A stretch of 64,000 nucleotides of DNA, taken from positions 1,185,309-1,249,308 of the forward strand of contig NW_003314267.1 of NCBI RefSeq assembly GCF_000143415.4, written 5' to 3'. The position numbers and the translations under genes are program-made. Shown piece after piece: positions 45,820 to 55,389 of the stretch. Positions within the stretch are counted from its first letter, which is position 1. Every line of letters starts with the position of its first letter. The DNA is from Selaginella moellendorffii (taxonomy: Eukaryota; Streptophyta; Lycopodiopsida; Selaginellales; Selaginellaceae). Under the pieces are notes generated by a model. That model saw nothing but the letters and a program-made list of their open reading frames with translations. It made no database searches and had not been told where the DNA came from.

Positions 45820-48335
45820 GACCTAGAAACATGGCAGTCGCAGAGCCCTCCTCTTGTGGATGGATGGATCCCCTTATCCTTTATTTTGTTCTTTCCATCT
45901 TTCTTCTCTCGTTTTTCTATTTTTTTGTCTCAAAGGGTAAGATTCTCCAAGGCCGCGCGCAGGAGGAATGTACAGCGACTTAATCTTGTAGTAAATCCAG
46001 CGCAGGATTCACAAGGAATGAATCAAGTGGCGACAATTGCAAACATACCTCACACACACACACACAGAGAGACTGAGAGAGAGCTTTTTGGGGGGAATAA
46101 ACAAAACCAGCTTCTTTGAGGCTTACAACTCTCGAGGCATCAGCCCACGACGTTGTTGGTTTTTATAAATTTTACTCCCCCAGAGAAGAAGCAAAGATTA
46201 AAACCCGAGCTCGTTTGTTTGCGATTTGGAATGCGAACGTACAACAAGACAAGTGCAAGCTTCTTAAGACAAGGACGTGGACAAAAACAACGAATCCTAA
46301 AGTTGGTATTTTAGAATAGGAGATTTCCCGCAGCCAAGAAACGTATACTATTCTAAATCTTGCGCTTTTGTCCGTGTACTCTTGCAAGGGGCATCTTTTC
46401 CCAAAGCTCACGGGGTGCCATGCAAGTACGCATGGAATCTACAGGGAATAATCACAGCAAAACAACGAGCACAACAAGACACCTTGATTCCGCAGAACAT
46501 GCTACTAACCTCGCCGTCTTTGGCCTTTTATGCTGCAATTATCAAGACCTTTCACTCAACTTCTTCTACCATCTTTGTTTTCTATAGATTTTTCCTTCTG
46601 GACAAACAACACACTATAGACTTTTCTCATGTGACTTTGTCGTGGCTGGAGCCATGGATGATCGGATTGGATCTTTTGGATCCTTGGATCGTTTGCATCG
46701 GAGAAGATATTATAGGATTTTACAAAGTTTTGTGCCGCGCAAAAGCTCTCTCTTTCGAGGACGAATCTTGTCAGTTCCTCCTGGGGAGTCCACAGTTTTT
46801 TTGCTTCTCTCTTTCATCTTCTTCAAGTGAGAGCAGCAGGCAAGGTTCTCGAGCCGAAAGGACTGAAAATTCTCTTCCTCTCGCTCGATCGATTTTTTAA
46901 TGCTTTCTCATCTTCTTCTTCTCCTTCTTTTGTCTTTGCTCAATCCCTCACGCCGGTTCGGGTACAAGGAAATTCACACCCTCTCTCGTGCATCGATAGT
47001 TCAATGCATGAACCCTCTTTCCACTTTCTTTCCATGCACGCAAGTTTAACGCCACCCCCTGCGCGCGCGAGAGACTGACCGGACGTAAATTGTTTGATAA
47101 GATTCTCGCGAATAAAACTGGAGATGATAGAGAGATCGAACCTTTAAATGTGAGATTCCACGCCGGAGATAATTCACACGCCTGTAAGAACAGCGAGCGG
47201 CCTTTGATCAGTCGGCTTGAAAACAACTCGTCTCAGCTTCTAAGACAAAACCTTCTTTCGTCTGCCAGGAGGAAGGAGATCTGGCAACTCACTCCTGCGC
47301 GCCTGCGCTCCAGGATGATCACGACTCGTCGCCGCATTTATGAAAGTCATATGAAAGCGTTGCTCGCAAATCATCCCCCCTCCATCTCCGCTTTTCCCTG
47401 CAATCAATGGAATTAGTAAGCTCATCACGAGCAACACAGCCGAGTCCCGAAAAGCAGCATCATCACGGATGCTTCGCCACGCACATAATTCAACGACAAC
47501 ATTCCCCCATACCTCGAAAACTTTGGCTGCGTGGGAGATGCCGGCACATATTCCACCGCGCGGTGGCAGGAAATAAAAATGCCGGGGGGACCACGCCTGT
47601 CCTTCACAAGTCCGCGGACGGTCCGTGACGGGCGCCGCCGGACGCGTTTCCCTCGCACTGGCCACATGAGCCGCCGCAGCTCGCCGCACGCGTCTGGAAG
47701 AACGAACTAAGTTAGTGGAAGTTTTTTTTAAAGTCTAGCGTGTGTGTTGGGAGCACCTGTATAGAAGAGTTCTTCTTCTCCTTCTCCTTCTTAGGTACTC
47801 CTGTTCCTTCTTCTCCTTCTTCTTCATTCGTTTTCGTGCGTGAGTGTGGCCGCGGAGAAAAGCTTTGGACGATTGCTTCGCGTCTCGCAAATCTTGGCTC
47901 GCAGCATCTCCCTTCTTTGTACTGAAGCGTGCTGCGGGGATTCTTTCTGCGAGAGTTAGCTACCGCGCTCGAAGGCAAGACGAACCTGGCAGAGCTCTCG
48001 CATGTGTGGCAGAATCAGGCGTTTCTACGGACACCATTCTTCCGCTCGTAATGTGAATCTTTGCGCACTTCGCCATTCACTGCTGCCACTGCTGCAGGGA
48101 GTTAGCTAGTTAGAAACTTATATCAGTCTGAAAGGGGGAGAAGAAAAGAAAGTTCACTCACCCGTGGCGTTCTTTGTCCGAATTGATGCGCCTCGAGTTC
48201 CTTGGTACTGTCCAAGAAAATCAGCAAGTTCAAGTCCTGGACTCCTCCAATCTAAAGCTGGAGAAGCAGCAGCATCATCATCAGCAGCAGCAGCCGCAGA
48301 ATTTCCGTCTTCCATCGTTCTGCCTTCGAGCAAGG
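45820..48335. other. 2.5-kb gene-free stretch upstream of the HSF gene
   Basis: No conserved coding or RNA gene seen. There is a short CA/GA tract at 46050-46085 and pyrimidine-rich stretches at 46890-46940 and 47770-47830. The last 150 bp form an apparent HSF leader: an in-frame upstream ATG at 48186 opens 50 codons with a His/Gln run before the preferred start. Confidence 0.45.
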
Positions 48336-49579
48336 ATGGAACTCTCCTTCGACACAAGCGAAGGCGGACTGCTAGCAGTGGACTCGCACCGCTCGGTGCC
48401 AGCTCCCTTCCTCACCAAGACATTCCATCTCGTTGACGATTCCAGCACGGACGACGTCGTCTCCTGGAGCGAAGACGGTACCACGTTCGTCGTCTGGCGA
48501 CCCCCGGAATTCGCCAAGGATATCTTGCCGAATTACTTCAAGCACAATAACTTCTCCAGTTTCGTCCGGCAGCTCAACACCTACGTGAGTCTCCCATACG
48601 TTTTCTTTCCACACCTCCTCCATAGTTCTTTGGAGTTCAGTCCCTTAGTTCTTCGCCAGTTGTCGATCACTTGCAGTACTCAGCTTCAGCATTTTGTCAA
48701 TGATGTTGCGCACTGAACTTCGTTCTTGTCGACTCGCAGGGATTTCGAAAGATCGTCTCGGACAGATGGGAGTTCGCAAACGAGTACTTCCGCAAGGGAC
48801 AACAGGACCTCCTCTGCGAAATTCACCGGAGGAAGACCGGGCAGCCGAACACGATGCAACCAATCCGACAAACCAGCACTGCAGAAGATATCCTCTGGTC
48901 GCACGTCACCACCACCTCTCCAGTCCCATCCCCACGGGCTCCACACTTCACAGCAGCAGTGTCCATCTGCGACGAGAACGAGCGACTGCGCCGGGACAAC
49001 TGCATTCTAATGTCGGAGCTCTCCCGCCTCCGAAGGCTCAACGACGAAGTCCTCCTGTTCGTGCAGAACCAAGCTCGGATGCCCCTCCAGCAGGATCTCA
49101 GCTGCATCAAGTGGCTCAAGTACAACACCCTCCCACCACTGCTGCCACCGCCACCGGCTTCTCCAAGATTCGAGGAAATTGTCGAGGATCGCAGGCCTGC
49201 CACCAGAGTCGCACACAGCAGCCGCCTCTCTTCCATCGTTTCAATGGCTGCCACCAGGCCGACTTCCGCTTCTACGCCTTACGTGAAAGACACTCCACCG
49301 AAGGTCCCAACACTGTGCTTGCTGGAGAGCAAGGCCAAGGAGCTCTCGTCCTCTACGACCGATGCTTCTTCCAAAGTCACTTCATCGAGCTCGTCCGATG
49401 ATTCGCCCAAGCTGTTTGGAGTGCCTCTCAACGGGAAGAAGAGGCCACACTCCCCGAGCAGCGACTCGTCGTCTCAGGCACGGCTAAAGAGCCCGCGGCC
49501 GGATATTTCACTCCAGCTCGGCACGGATCCCTGTTGGTTAAAAGTTTGCAAATCTGTCAGTGAGAAAATATTCATCTGA
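48336..49579 (+). CDS. Class B heat stress transcription factor (HSFB4-like)
   Basis: Two exons, 48336-48584 and 48740-49579, give 362 aa. The 155-nt intron sits after QLNTY, the position conserved in plant HSF DNA-binding domains. Start chosen at [13 protein letters not shown] because HSFB4 proteins begin in just this way before [14 protein letters not shown]. An upstream in-frame ATG at 48186 would add 50 residues with poly-Gln. Seen: winged-helix HSF domain (residues about 20-115: [48 protein letters not shown]), a short coiled-coil HR-A/B ([20 protein letters not shown]) without the class A insertion, and the class B repression motif KLFGVPL followed by the nuclear signal GKKRPH. It binds heat-shock elements in the nucleus, probably as a repressor or co-regulator. 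Confidence 0.92.
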
Positions 49580-49741
49580 CTTCCCAGGTGATAATTACCC
49601 AATACCCGTTGATGCAAAAAAGTACGCGACGATTTAGCTGATTGTAACGAAAGTCGTTAGAAGGAAAGAACAAAAAAGAGCAAAGAAAAATCTGCCACAG
49701 GCAGCAAATCAATCGCCCAGTCTTGTATGTGATCTACGTGA

Positions 49742-50525
49742 TCATACTTGTTTGCTTGCAGGAGTTTTGGATCTTCTTCTTCTAGATGGTGGTCTTTCAC
49801 CTACGTTGGGATCACTTCCATCATCTGGATCATGCTTTGCAAACAACTCTGGGGTTGCTTCCATGCACGCTTGCATGGCTAGATAAGGCTCAATGCAGTC
49901 TGACCCCTGGACATAAAAATTGACAATGAAAAAAGGCACGAAGACGATGCGATGCATTCTCTCTCGTTTTCTTTTCCATTTCTTTTTCCCTCGCTTGCTT
50001 CTGCCATGCACAGCTTTGGATATGAGCATGGAGCTACGTACCTTCTCTTCGGCCGTGCTCTTGAAGTAGCACACGAAAGCCTCGCTAAATTGCTTTCCAC
50101 AGGGGCCCTCACGGAGATCAGCGACGCAGGGACATTCCAGAGCTTTGCGCGCCATGTCGTCGAGAGACTGGATCAATCAACACGAAGAATGTGAGAATCT
50201 CTAGTCACGGCATTTTCGAAAGGCAAGAAAAAAAGCATCACGAACCTCTGGCTCCTTCTCGTTCTCCGGTTGGACAGTAGCTTCTGCGAGAGAAAAAGTT
50301 TTAGTCTATAGTTCTTAACTAAAGGAAAAGCCTGTATCTTCTAATGAAAAAAGAGTGACAAGCACGCAAGAACACGAAAGATCACCAGAAACCACTCACC
50401 GATCACAAGAAAGCACTCTCGATCCACGAAATATCACACGACAGACAGGAATCACGATCGCGAGAGCAAATACCTTGCGCAACACCTTGATCCGCCTCTT
50501 CGTTTCCCTGCTGCTCCATCCCCAT
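49742..50525 (-). CDS. MIA40: Mitochondrial intermembrane-space import protein MIA40
   Basis: Four exons, 50525-50474, 50283-50246, 50167-50042, 49906-49742 (introns 190, 78 and 135 nt, phases consistent), give 126 aa. MIA40 oxidises incoming twin-Cys substrates in the mitochondrial intermembrane space and peroxisome. Seen: redox CPC motif in ALECPCVADL and the twin CX9C helices (CGKQFSEAFVCYF and CIEPYLAMQACM), the full set of family cysteines. The short soluble N-terminus has no membrane anchor, as in plants. The C-terminus is basic (PPSRRRRSK), whereas many plant homologues end acidic. It is head to head with the Josephin gene, with 29 bp between start codons. Confidence 0.93.
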
Positions 50526-50554
50526 CGCTAGGCTCGAGCTCTTAGGGCAATGCT

Positions 50555-51178
50555 ATGGCGGACGATTCAGCAATGGCGATCTATCACGAGCGCCAGCGCC
50601 TCCAGCTCTGCCTTCTCCACGCGCTCAACAATCTTCTCCAGGTAAGCAATGCCAAGCAAGAACCCTATAATATTTCTTCTCTTCCCCTCTCTCGCCGCTA
50701 CTAGGGCCACGATCGATTCACTCGGCAGATCCTCGACGCCATAGCCGATTCTCTGGAGGAGCAGCACGCCACACCCTGGAGCACGCGAAATCTCTTCTTC
50801 TTGCCGGCCAAGCAGCACAGAAATCCCTTGACAGGGAACTACGATGCCAATGTCCTCATCGCCGCCTTGTCGAGCCGGGGACTGGAGGCGCGCTGGCACG
50901 ATCGACGCAGCGCCATCGCCGACGACGATCTATCCCGCCCCAATCTCGCGGGCCTCATCGCCAACACCAGCAGCCAGAGGTTCTTGGGACTGTGGAGGAG
51001 CCGCCACTGGATCGCTCTGCGCCGCGTCCACGGATCTTGGTACAACCTCGACAGCGATTTGCCGATGCCAGTGGCAATGCGCGGCGCCGGCGAGGTCAGA
51101 GATTTCCTAAACTCCCTACGCGATCAAGGAGCCGAGCTCTTCTTCGTTTTTAGAAAGGAAGAACAAGGGGATGAATAG
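50555..51178 (+). CDS. Josephin-like cysteine protease (deubiquitinase)
   Basis: Two exons, 50555-50641 and 50705-51178 (63-nt intron), give 186 aa, the size of the small Josephin-like proteins (JOSD/JOSL) without ataxin-3's UIM tail. Seen: YHERQRLQLCLLHALNNLLQ with the catalytic Cys19, FTRQILDAIADSL, TGNYDANVLIAAL, and LWRSRHWIALRR with the catalytic His followed by WYNLDSDL, the Asn/Asp region. The acceptor at 50704 was chosen over one at 50728 because it keeps the FTRQ segment conserved in the family. Expected to remove ubiquitin in the cytosol. A second ATG (M7) is an alternative start. Confidence 0.92.
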
Positions 51179-51229
51179 GAGATTCTAGGCTGTTGCCCAG
51201 ATCCAAACCGACGCGGCCGATTCGATCGA

Positions 51230-51526
51230 TCATACTTCTTCGCTCCAGCCTTCTTCCGTGAGAATCGCATTGAAGACTCGGTCGATCCTGGTGCCCAGAG
51301 GGGGCAAATCCTCGCCATCGCGCTCCGCCTCTTGGATCACTCTCTTTCTCAGAATGGCGAGGCCTTCCTTGATCACCTGGTTTTCTTCTCGGGCCAGCGC
51401 GGCACACTGACCGTTCCGGTGATTCGCCAATTCACGCTCCATTGATGAAAGATATCCTGCAAAGAGAACGAGAGGGACGCCCAAACCAAAATATTTGATT
51501 GCTGGCCGAAATAACTCTGCCACCAT
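51230..51526 (-). CDS. Small membrane protein with coiled coil, paralogue 1
   Basis: 98 aa from ATG 51526; the longer frame starts at a non-ATG codon. One hydrophobic segment (FGLGVPLVLFAGYL, residues about 12-26) is followed by a charged helical region sharing AEEN/EENQ..K.GL..LR.RV..E..RDG..LPPL.TR...F with the protein at 53750-54073. I do not recognise the family; the pattern suggests a small organelle-membrane protein. It is convergent with the Josephin gene (51 bp between stop codons). Confidence 0.65.
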   Translation of the reverse strand: MVAELFRPAIKYFGLGVPLVLFAGYLSSMERELANHRNGQCAALAREENQVIKEGLAILRKRVIQEAERDGEDLPPLGTRIDRVFNAILTEEGWSEEV

Positions 51527-51626
51527 CTCTAACCCTAAAACTTTTAAAACCAAAATTATAGGATTTGGTTAACAAGATTTAGACGTTTAACAACATATAT
51601 AAGAAAACTGATTTTAAGAAAACAGA

Positions 51627-51944
51627 TTAAGAGCTTGTTGGAGGAGGAGCAAGAGGAGCATGGCAATCCCAGTAAAAACATTGAGTCTTTCCATCATGAC
51701 CACTAAAGCATCTTCGCCATGCTTCAACAGGATCTAAAAAACAAAAAACCGAAAAGTTATTTGTGGGAAAATTGCTCTGAAAGAGAAAATTATAAGAAAC
51801 AATCTTACTTCCATCAGGATCTGTCAAAGTGACATGTTCAGGAGCACCAGGAGCTGGAGTCGGAGGAGAATTCTTCCCAAGAACACATCCGGCCAAAACA
51901 AAAGCGAAGAAGCAAAGAAAGAAGATAGATTTTGCTGAAGCCAT
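51627..51944 (-). CDS. Small secreted cysteine-containing peptide
   Basis: Two exons, 51944-51809 and 51733-51627 (75-nt intron), give 80 aa. The intron reading frame is open, so an unspliced 105-aa form is possible, but the donor GTAAGA and pyrimidine-rich acceptor are strong. The N-terminus is a classical signal peptide (SIFFLCFFAFVLAGCVLG), followed by a Pro-rich stretch (PPTPAPGAPEH) and a short Cys-containing core (RRCFSGHDGKTQCFYWDCH). The mature part is about 57 aa with three cysteines. No family recognised; possible roles (defence, signalling) are inference only. A TATA box lies about 50 bp upstream. Confidence 0.65.
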   Translation of the reverse strand: MASAKSIFFLCFFAFVLAGCVLGKNSPPTPAPGAPEHVTLTDPDGSKIVSYNFLFQSNFPTNNFSVFCFLDPVEAWRRCFSGHDGKTQCFYWDCHAPLAPPPTSS

Positions 51945-51994
51945 GTTGAACTAGCTGACTTTTTGTGAATAAATCTCAAGCTTCAAACCCCACA

Positions 51995-52002
51995 TATTTA
52001 TA
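51995..52002 (-). promoter_or_regulatory. TATA box of the secreted-peptide gene
   Basis: The minus strand reads CTATAAATATG here, an exact TATAAATA consensus about 50 bp before the start codon at 51944, implying a very short 5' UTR. Confidence 0.6.
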
Positions 52003-52105
52003 GTAATACTTTTGTGGCAAAAATAAAACGCTCTAGGATAATGTTTATTTTTAAAATATGTATGGACAATACCACCATGCTTAACTAAAACAATGGTAGT
52101 TGTCT

Positions 52106-53570
52106 TTACAACTCGGTTTTGGGGATGGAAGGTCTCTTTGCAGTGGGGCGCGTGATCTCCTTGGCGGTGTCTCTGTAGTACGTGTTATACAACTCCCTCG
52201 AGTAGCGCACGAAGTTGTAGAGGAAATCTACACACGGCAAACTCTACTGTCACGCCAAAGTTTTTCAGAGAAACCATTACCTGGATTTTGCTTCTGGAGG
52301 TAGTCGATCTGGATGGGCGAGAAAAGGCTCTGGAGCTGCTCGAAAGGCTCAAACCGCGGCCTCTGCAAGGATTTCTCGGGCTCTCGGTCGACGTGATCCC
52401 TGAGCTCTCGATCATCGCTGGGAGCCTCGACTCGATCGGGCAATGCAGTCTTCGCTTGGCAGGAGCCCGTTGTTTTGCTGCATTTCTTTATCCATTCGGA
52501 GGTATTCGTCAAATCTGCGTCCACGAAGATTGTCTTAGACGATCACAAAAGTCTGTTCTACTGCCTCATACCTGCGAAAGGCGTCCTAGTTCTCTTCTGT
52601 TTCTCTCGTGCTTGCCAGCCACCTGATGGAATAACTTACGTAAGTTCGATATGAAAACCACCAAGCAAGCTATACCTTTGATGTCACACTTGATCTTGAG
52701 AGACGCAGCACCGAGAGGAGTGTCGTTGTTACAGAAAACTCTGATCGGGCTGGACACTGTGCTCCCGAGAAGTAGACGCTGGTCGTCATAGGCAGCGAGC
52801 AAGAATCGAAAAGTAGAAGCTTCTCCTTTCACCGGGCAGACATGCGTGCTGGCTTCGTCGATCGCCACGTACAAGTTCCTTGGAGATTTTTGCGTGCCAA
52901 AGCGCTGGAGTCCGCGAAGAACCGGACCTTTGCAAGGATTTTTGGAGTTCTTGCACTTGGAGCGGGTCACTGGGATCCATTTGTAGCTCTGCTGCTGCGT
53001 AGATTTTTCCTGGTAATCCTCGATCGGCGACGAGTAGACGAGGAGAATGAAGAGATCTATCCTGTTCCCTTGGGTGAAACGGACCTGGAATTTCAAGCAG
53101 CTCTCTCGAAGCCGATCGTCGACGTCAGCCGGCCCGACTGGGATCTGGACAGCCTCGGAGATTTTCAGCTTCGCGCTCGAGGAAAGCGCGTCTCGGATGA
53201 TCAGCTTCACGCGATTGTAAGAGCACTTGTGCTTGCCCAGCTTGTACGCCCTGGATGAAAGAAGCGAGGGAGAGGAGAGAGAGAGAGAGAGAGAGAGATC
53301 GGTGAGAATTCGTCGAAATGTGGCAAGATTCGCGCAAGAACCGCGAGGCATCGCTCAAGAAAGACGAAATCTCAGCGCCAGGCGCCAAAGACCATACCTT
53401 GCTTCCGGCTGCTCCTTGATCGCATGGGGCAAACCGGTCGCCACGCAGCAGCACAGCTCCGCCTCATCGTCCAGAATCCGCGACTCGCATTGGATGAGGG
53501 GATCGATTATCGGCGAATTACCGCCATCGCCGGCGCCAAGCTCCCCATCGCCATCGCCAAGCTCCTCCAT
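52106..53570 (-). CDS. 384-aa protein of unknown function
   Basis: Five exons, 53570-53398, 53250-52676, 52622-52572, 52514-52281, 52227-52106 (introns 147, 53, 57 and 53 nt), all phases consistent. The N-terminus is acidic and Gly-rich, then IQCESRILDDEAELCCCVATGL. A beta-rich central region (YNRVKLIIRDAL, VRFTQGNRIDLFILLVY, FRFLLAAYDDQRLLLGSTVS, SPIRVFCNNDTPLGAA) looks like a folded domain. The C-terminal part is polar and helical (FEPFEQLQSLFSPIQIDYLQ) with a basic Pro-containing tail. I do not recognise the family. A GA microsatellite lies in the first intron. Divergent from the 107-aa membrane-protein gene, with 179 bp between start codons. Confidence 0.75.
53275..53299 (+). repeat. GA microsatellite in intron 1 of the 384-aa gene
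   Basis: An uninterrupted (GA)n run of about 12 units. Confidence 0.9.
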
Positions 53571-53749
53571 ACTAGTATCCTACATTCTACCCCCATTCAA
53601 ACCACAGAAGAAACCCTCCGCCCAATGAAACGCTGCCAGCTGCGCAAACCCCCAAAGATCGAGCATTCTTTGATTAACTGTACGACCAAGGGCCACAGTT
53701 AACTTCCGGACACTCTAGGGTTAGGGTTCGTCGATGATAGATCGTCGCG

Positions 53750-54073
53750 ATGGCCGAGAGCGTAGAGCCGCGGAGGACGATCGGCGCCAGGGTTTTCCTC
53801 AAACTCAACCGCAATGGCCACATCCTGGGCGCGATTTCGGCGGCGCTGGCAGGAATCATGCTGGTGGTGAAGATGAAGAAGGCAGAGGAGCTCCTCAATG
53901 AGCACAGGACGGGGCTTTGCGGCCTGTCCGATGGAATGGCGGAGGAGAACCGGCGATTGAAGCAGGGATTGATGAGCCTCCGGCAGCGCGTGCTGGATGA
54001 GGTGAGCCGGGATGGCAAGAAGCTGCCGCCATTGCCCACCAGGCTCAAGCAGATTTTTGATTCGGTGCAATGA
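53750..54073 (+). CDS. Small membrane protein with coiled coil, paralogue 2
   Basis: 107 aa in one exon. A basic N-terminus (RRTIGARVFLKLNRNGH) is followed by a hydrophobic segment (ILGAISAALAGIMLVVKM) and a charged helix with AEENRRLKQGLMSLRQRVLD and EVSRDGKKLPPLPTRLKQIF. The second half is clearly paralogous to the 98-aa protein at 51230-51526. Family unknown. The pattern of short basic N-terminus, single membrane helix and amphipathic helix suggests an organelle membrane protein (inference). Confidence 0.7.
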   Translation: MAESVEPRRTIGARVFLKLNRNGHILGAISAALAGIMLVVKMKKAEELLNEHRTGLCGLSDGMAEENRRLKQGLMSLRQRVLDEVSRDGKKLPPLPTRLKQIFDSVQ

Positions 54074-54476
54074 GCATCGAGAGCTCTGTTCCAGGTGAGG
54101 AAAACTCTTCCTTTTTTCCAATGCGGCATTCTTCTCTTCTCTCTTTGTGTTCTTCATCGACAGACTTGGGCTCTCATCGATTAAGTGGCGTTGTGAAGAA
54201 GAAATTTTGGAGCAGTGGGCCTGCTTCTCGCAACTGGTGAAATAATTAGATTCTCTTCTCTTTCGTTTTCATTCTGTAACTCCTTGAGCAGGATCATCCA
54301 AAACATTTTGCTTCGATAGATCCGCTATGATGCTCAAAACTGGTGGAATGAATAAGTTCCTTTTCTTCGTCTTCGCGTGAGCACGATCGATCGATCTGTG
54401 ATAGCAAAGTTTGGAGCAGTGAGTAATTCGCAACTGGTAAACGCAGTAGATTTTTAGTTTTACCGCAGCATGATGA

Positions 54477-55230
54477 TCAAGCTGGTCGTTTTCCTCCTCT
54501 TCTACTTCGTCGAGATTGAACTACTGTCCAATCGTCCTCTGCGGCCTCGGTTTCGTTCGATTTATCGATGTCCATTGTCTCGGGAATGCTCGCTGGTTCT
54601 TTCTCAAGGTTGCTCGTCGATGAGAGCTCTGCGACCTCTTCACTCTCGTCATCGTGGCTTTCCTGCGAGAAAAACGCTGCCACTGTCAAGTTTCTCTGGC
54701 GATCGAAAAGCCCAACCTCTGTATCCTTGCAAATCGATTTTTTCTGAGCTCCGGAGCTAGGATTCGCCGACAAAGCCATGCTCTTTACGCGCTCGAAGTT
54801 CCCGACACCGCATTCTTCGTTCAAGAACATCACTATTTCCGCTACCTGTGTTCGCACAAAACCATCTAGAGTCGAGCGTTTCCAAAATTTACGACCGACC
54901 ATTTACCTCTTCGTGACTTCCATCTTCCAGATCCGTGTTAAACGATTCACTCATTGCGTCCTCGAGCAATGCTTCCAGATCGTCGATATAGAGCGTTCCT
55001 GGGAATTTGCCCGAATTTGAGAATTTGAGACGAATTTGAGAGGATTTCCTCGTACCTTTGGTCTGAGTGAGGAAGGAAACTACATCCTCGACCAGCTGCT
55101 GCGATTTCTGGACAGAATTGCGGCCGCCCCACTCATTCTCCACGGCCAGCTGCAGCGCCGTCCACCGCGAGAAGCACAGCCGGATCCCTTCGGCCAGCAT
55201 TCCAAGGCGCTCGTCGTTCCATCGCGCCAT
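54477..55230 (-). CDS. TSR2: Pre-rRNA-processing protein TSR2 (WGG domain)
   Basis: Four exons, 55230-55056, 54998-54907, 54845-54717, 54662-54477, give 193 aa. The last intron (54716-54663, 54 nt) is in frame and open, so a form with 18 extra residues is possible. TSR2 escorts ribosomal protein eS26 to pre-40S particles. Seen: helical N-terminus with FSRWTALQLAVENEWGG, the diagnostic WGG, then YIDDLEALLEDAM and VAEIVMFLNEEC, an acidic stretch, and the conserved C-terminal DDWTVVQSRR. Length and order fit the family (about 180-220 aa). Head to head with NUP50. Confidence 0.9.
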
Positions 55231-55319
55231 TCTTGCAAGAACCCTAAACCCAGAATTAGAACCCTAGCTGCTCCGTGTTCTAGGGCAAGGAGGAGCTAGG
55301 GTTTTCGGAGCGGCAAGAG

Positions 55320-55389
55320 GTATGTCGGTGGATTCTTGGCGAGCGAGCGCTTCTTGTCTGGATCTTTAGCTTCCTCTCCACTCTTGCAG
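55320..55389 (+). promoter_or_regulatory. 5'-UTR intron of NUP50
   Basis: GTATGT at 55320 and TCTTGCAG ending at 55389 bound a 70-nt intron directly before the NUP50 start codon. The 159-bp TSR2/NUP50 start-to-start interval must hold both promoters. Confidence 0.55.

Noticed and set aside
52842-53258. 138-codon plus-strand frame opposite the 384-aa gene
   Set aside because: Antisense of a well-phased exon; no recognisable domain.
52566-53566. 261-codon frame starting MPRGSCANLA as the N-terminus of the 384-aa gene
   Set aside because: Its first 30 residues are the translated GA-repeat intron; splicing from 53398 to 53250 joins a better first exon in phase.
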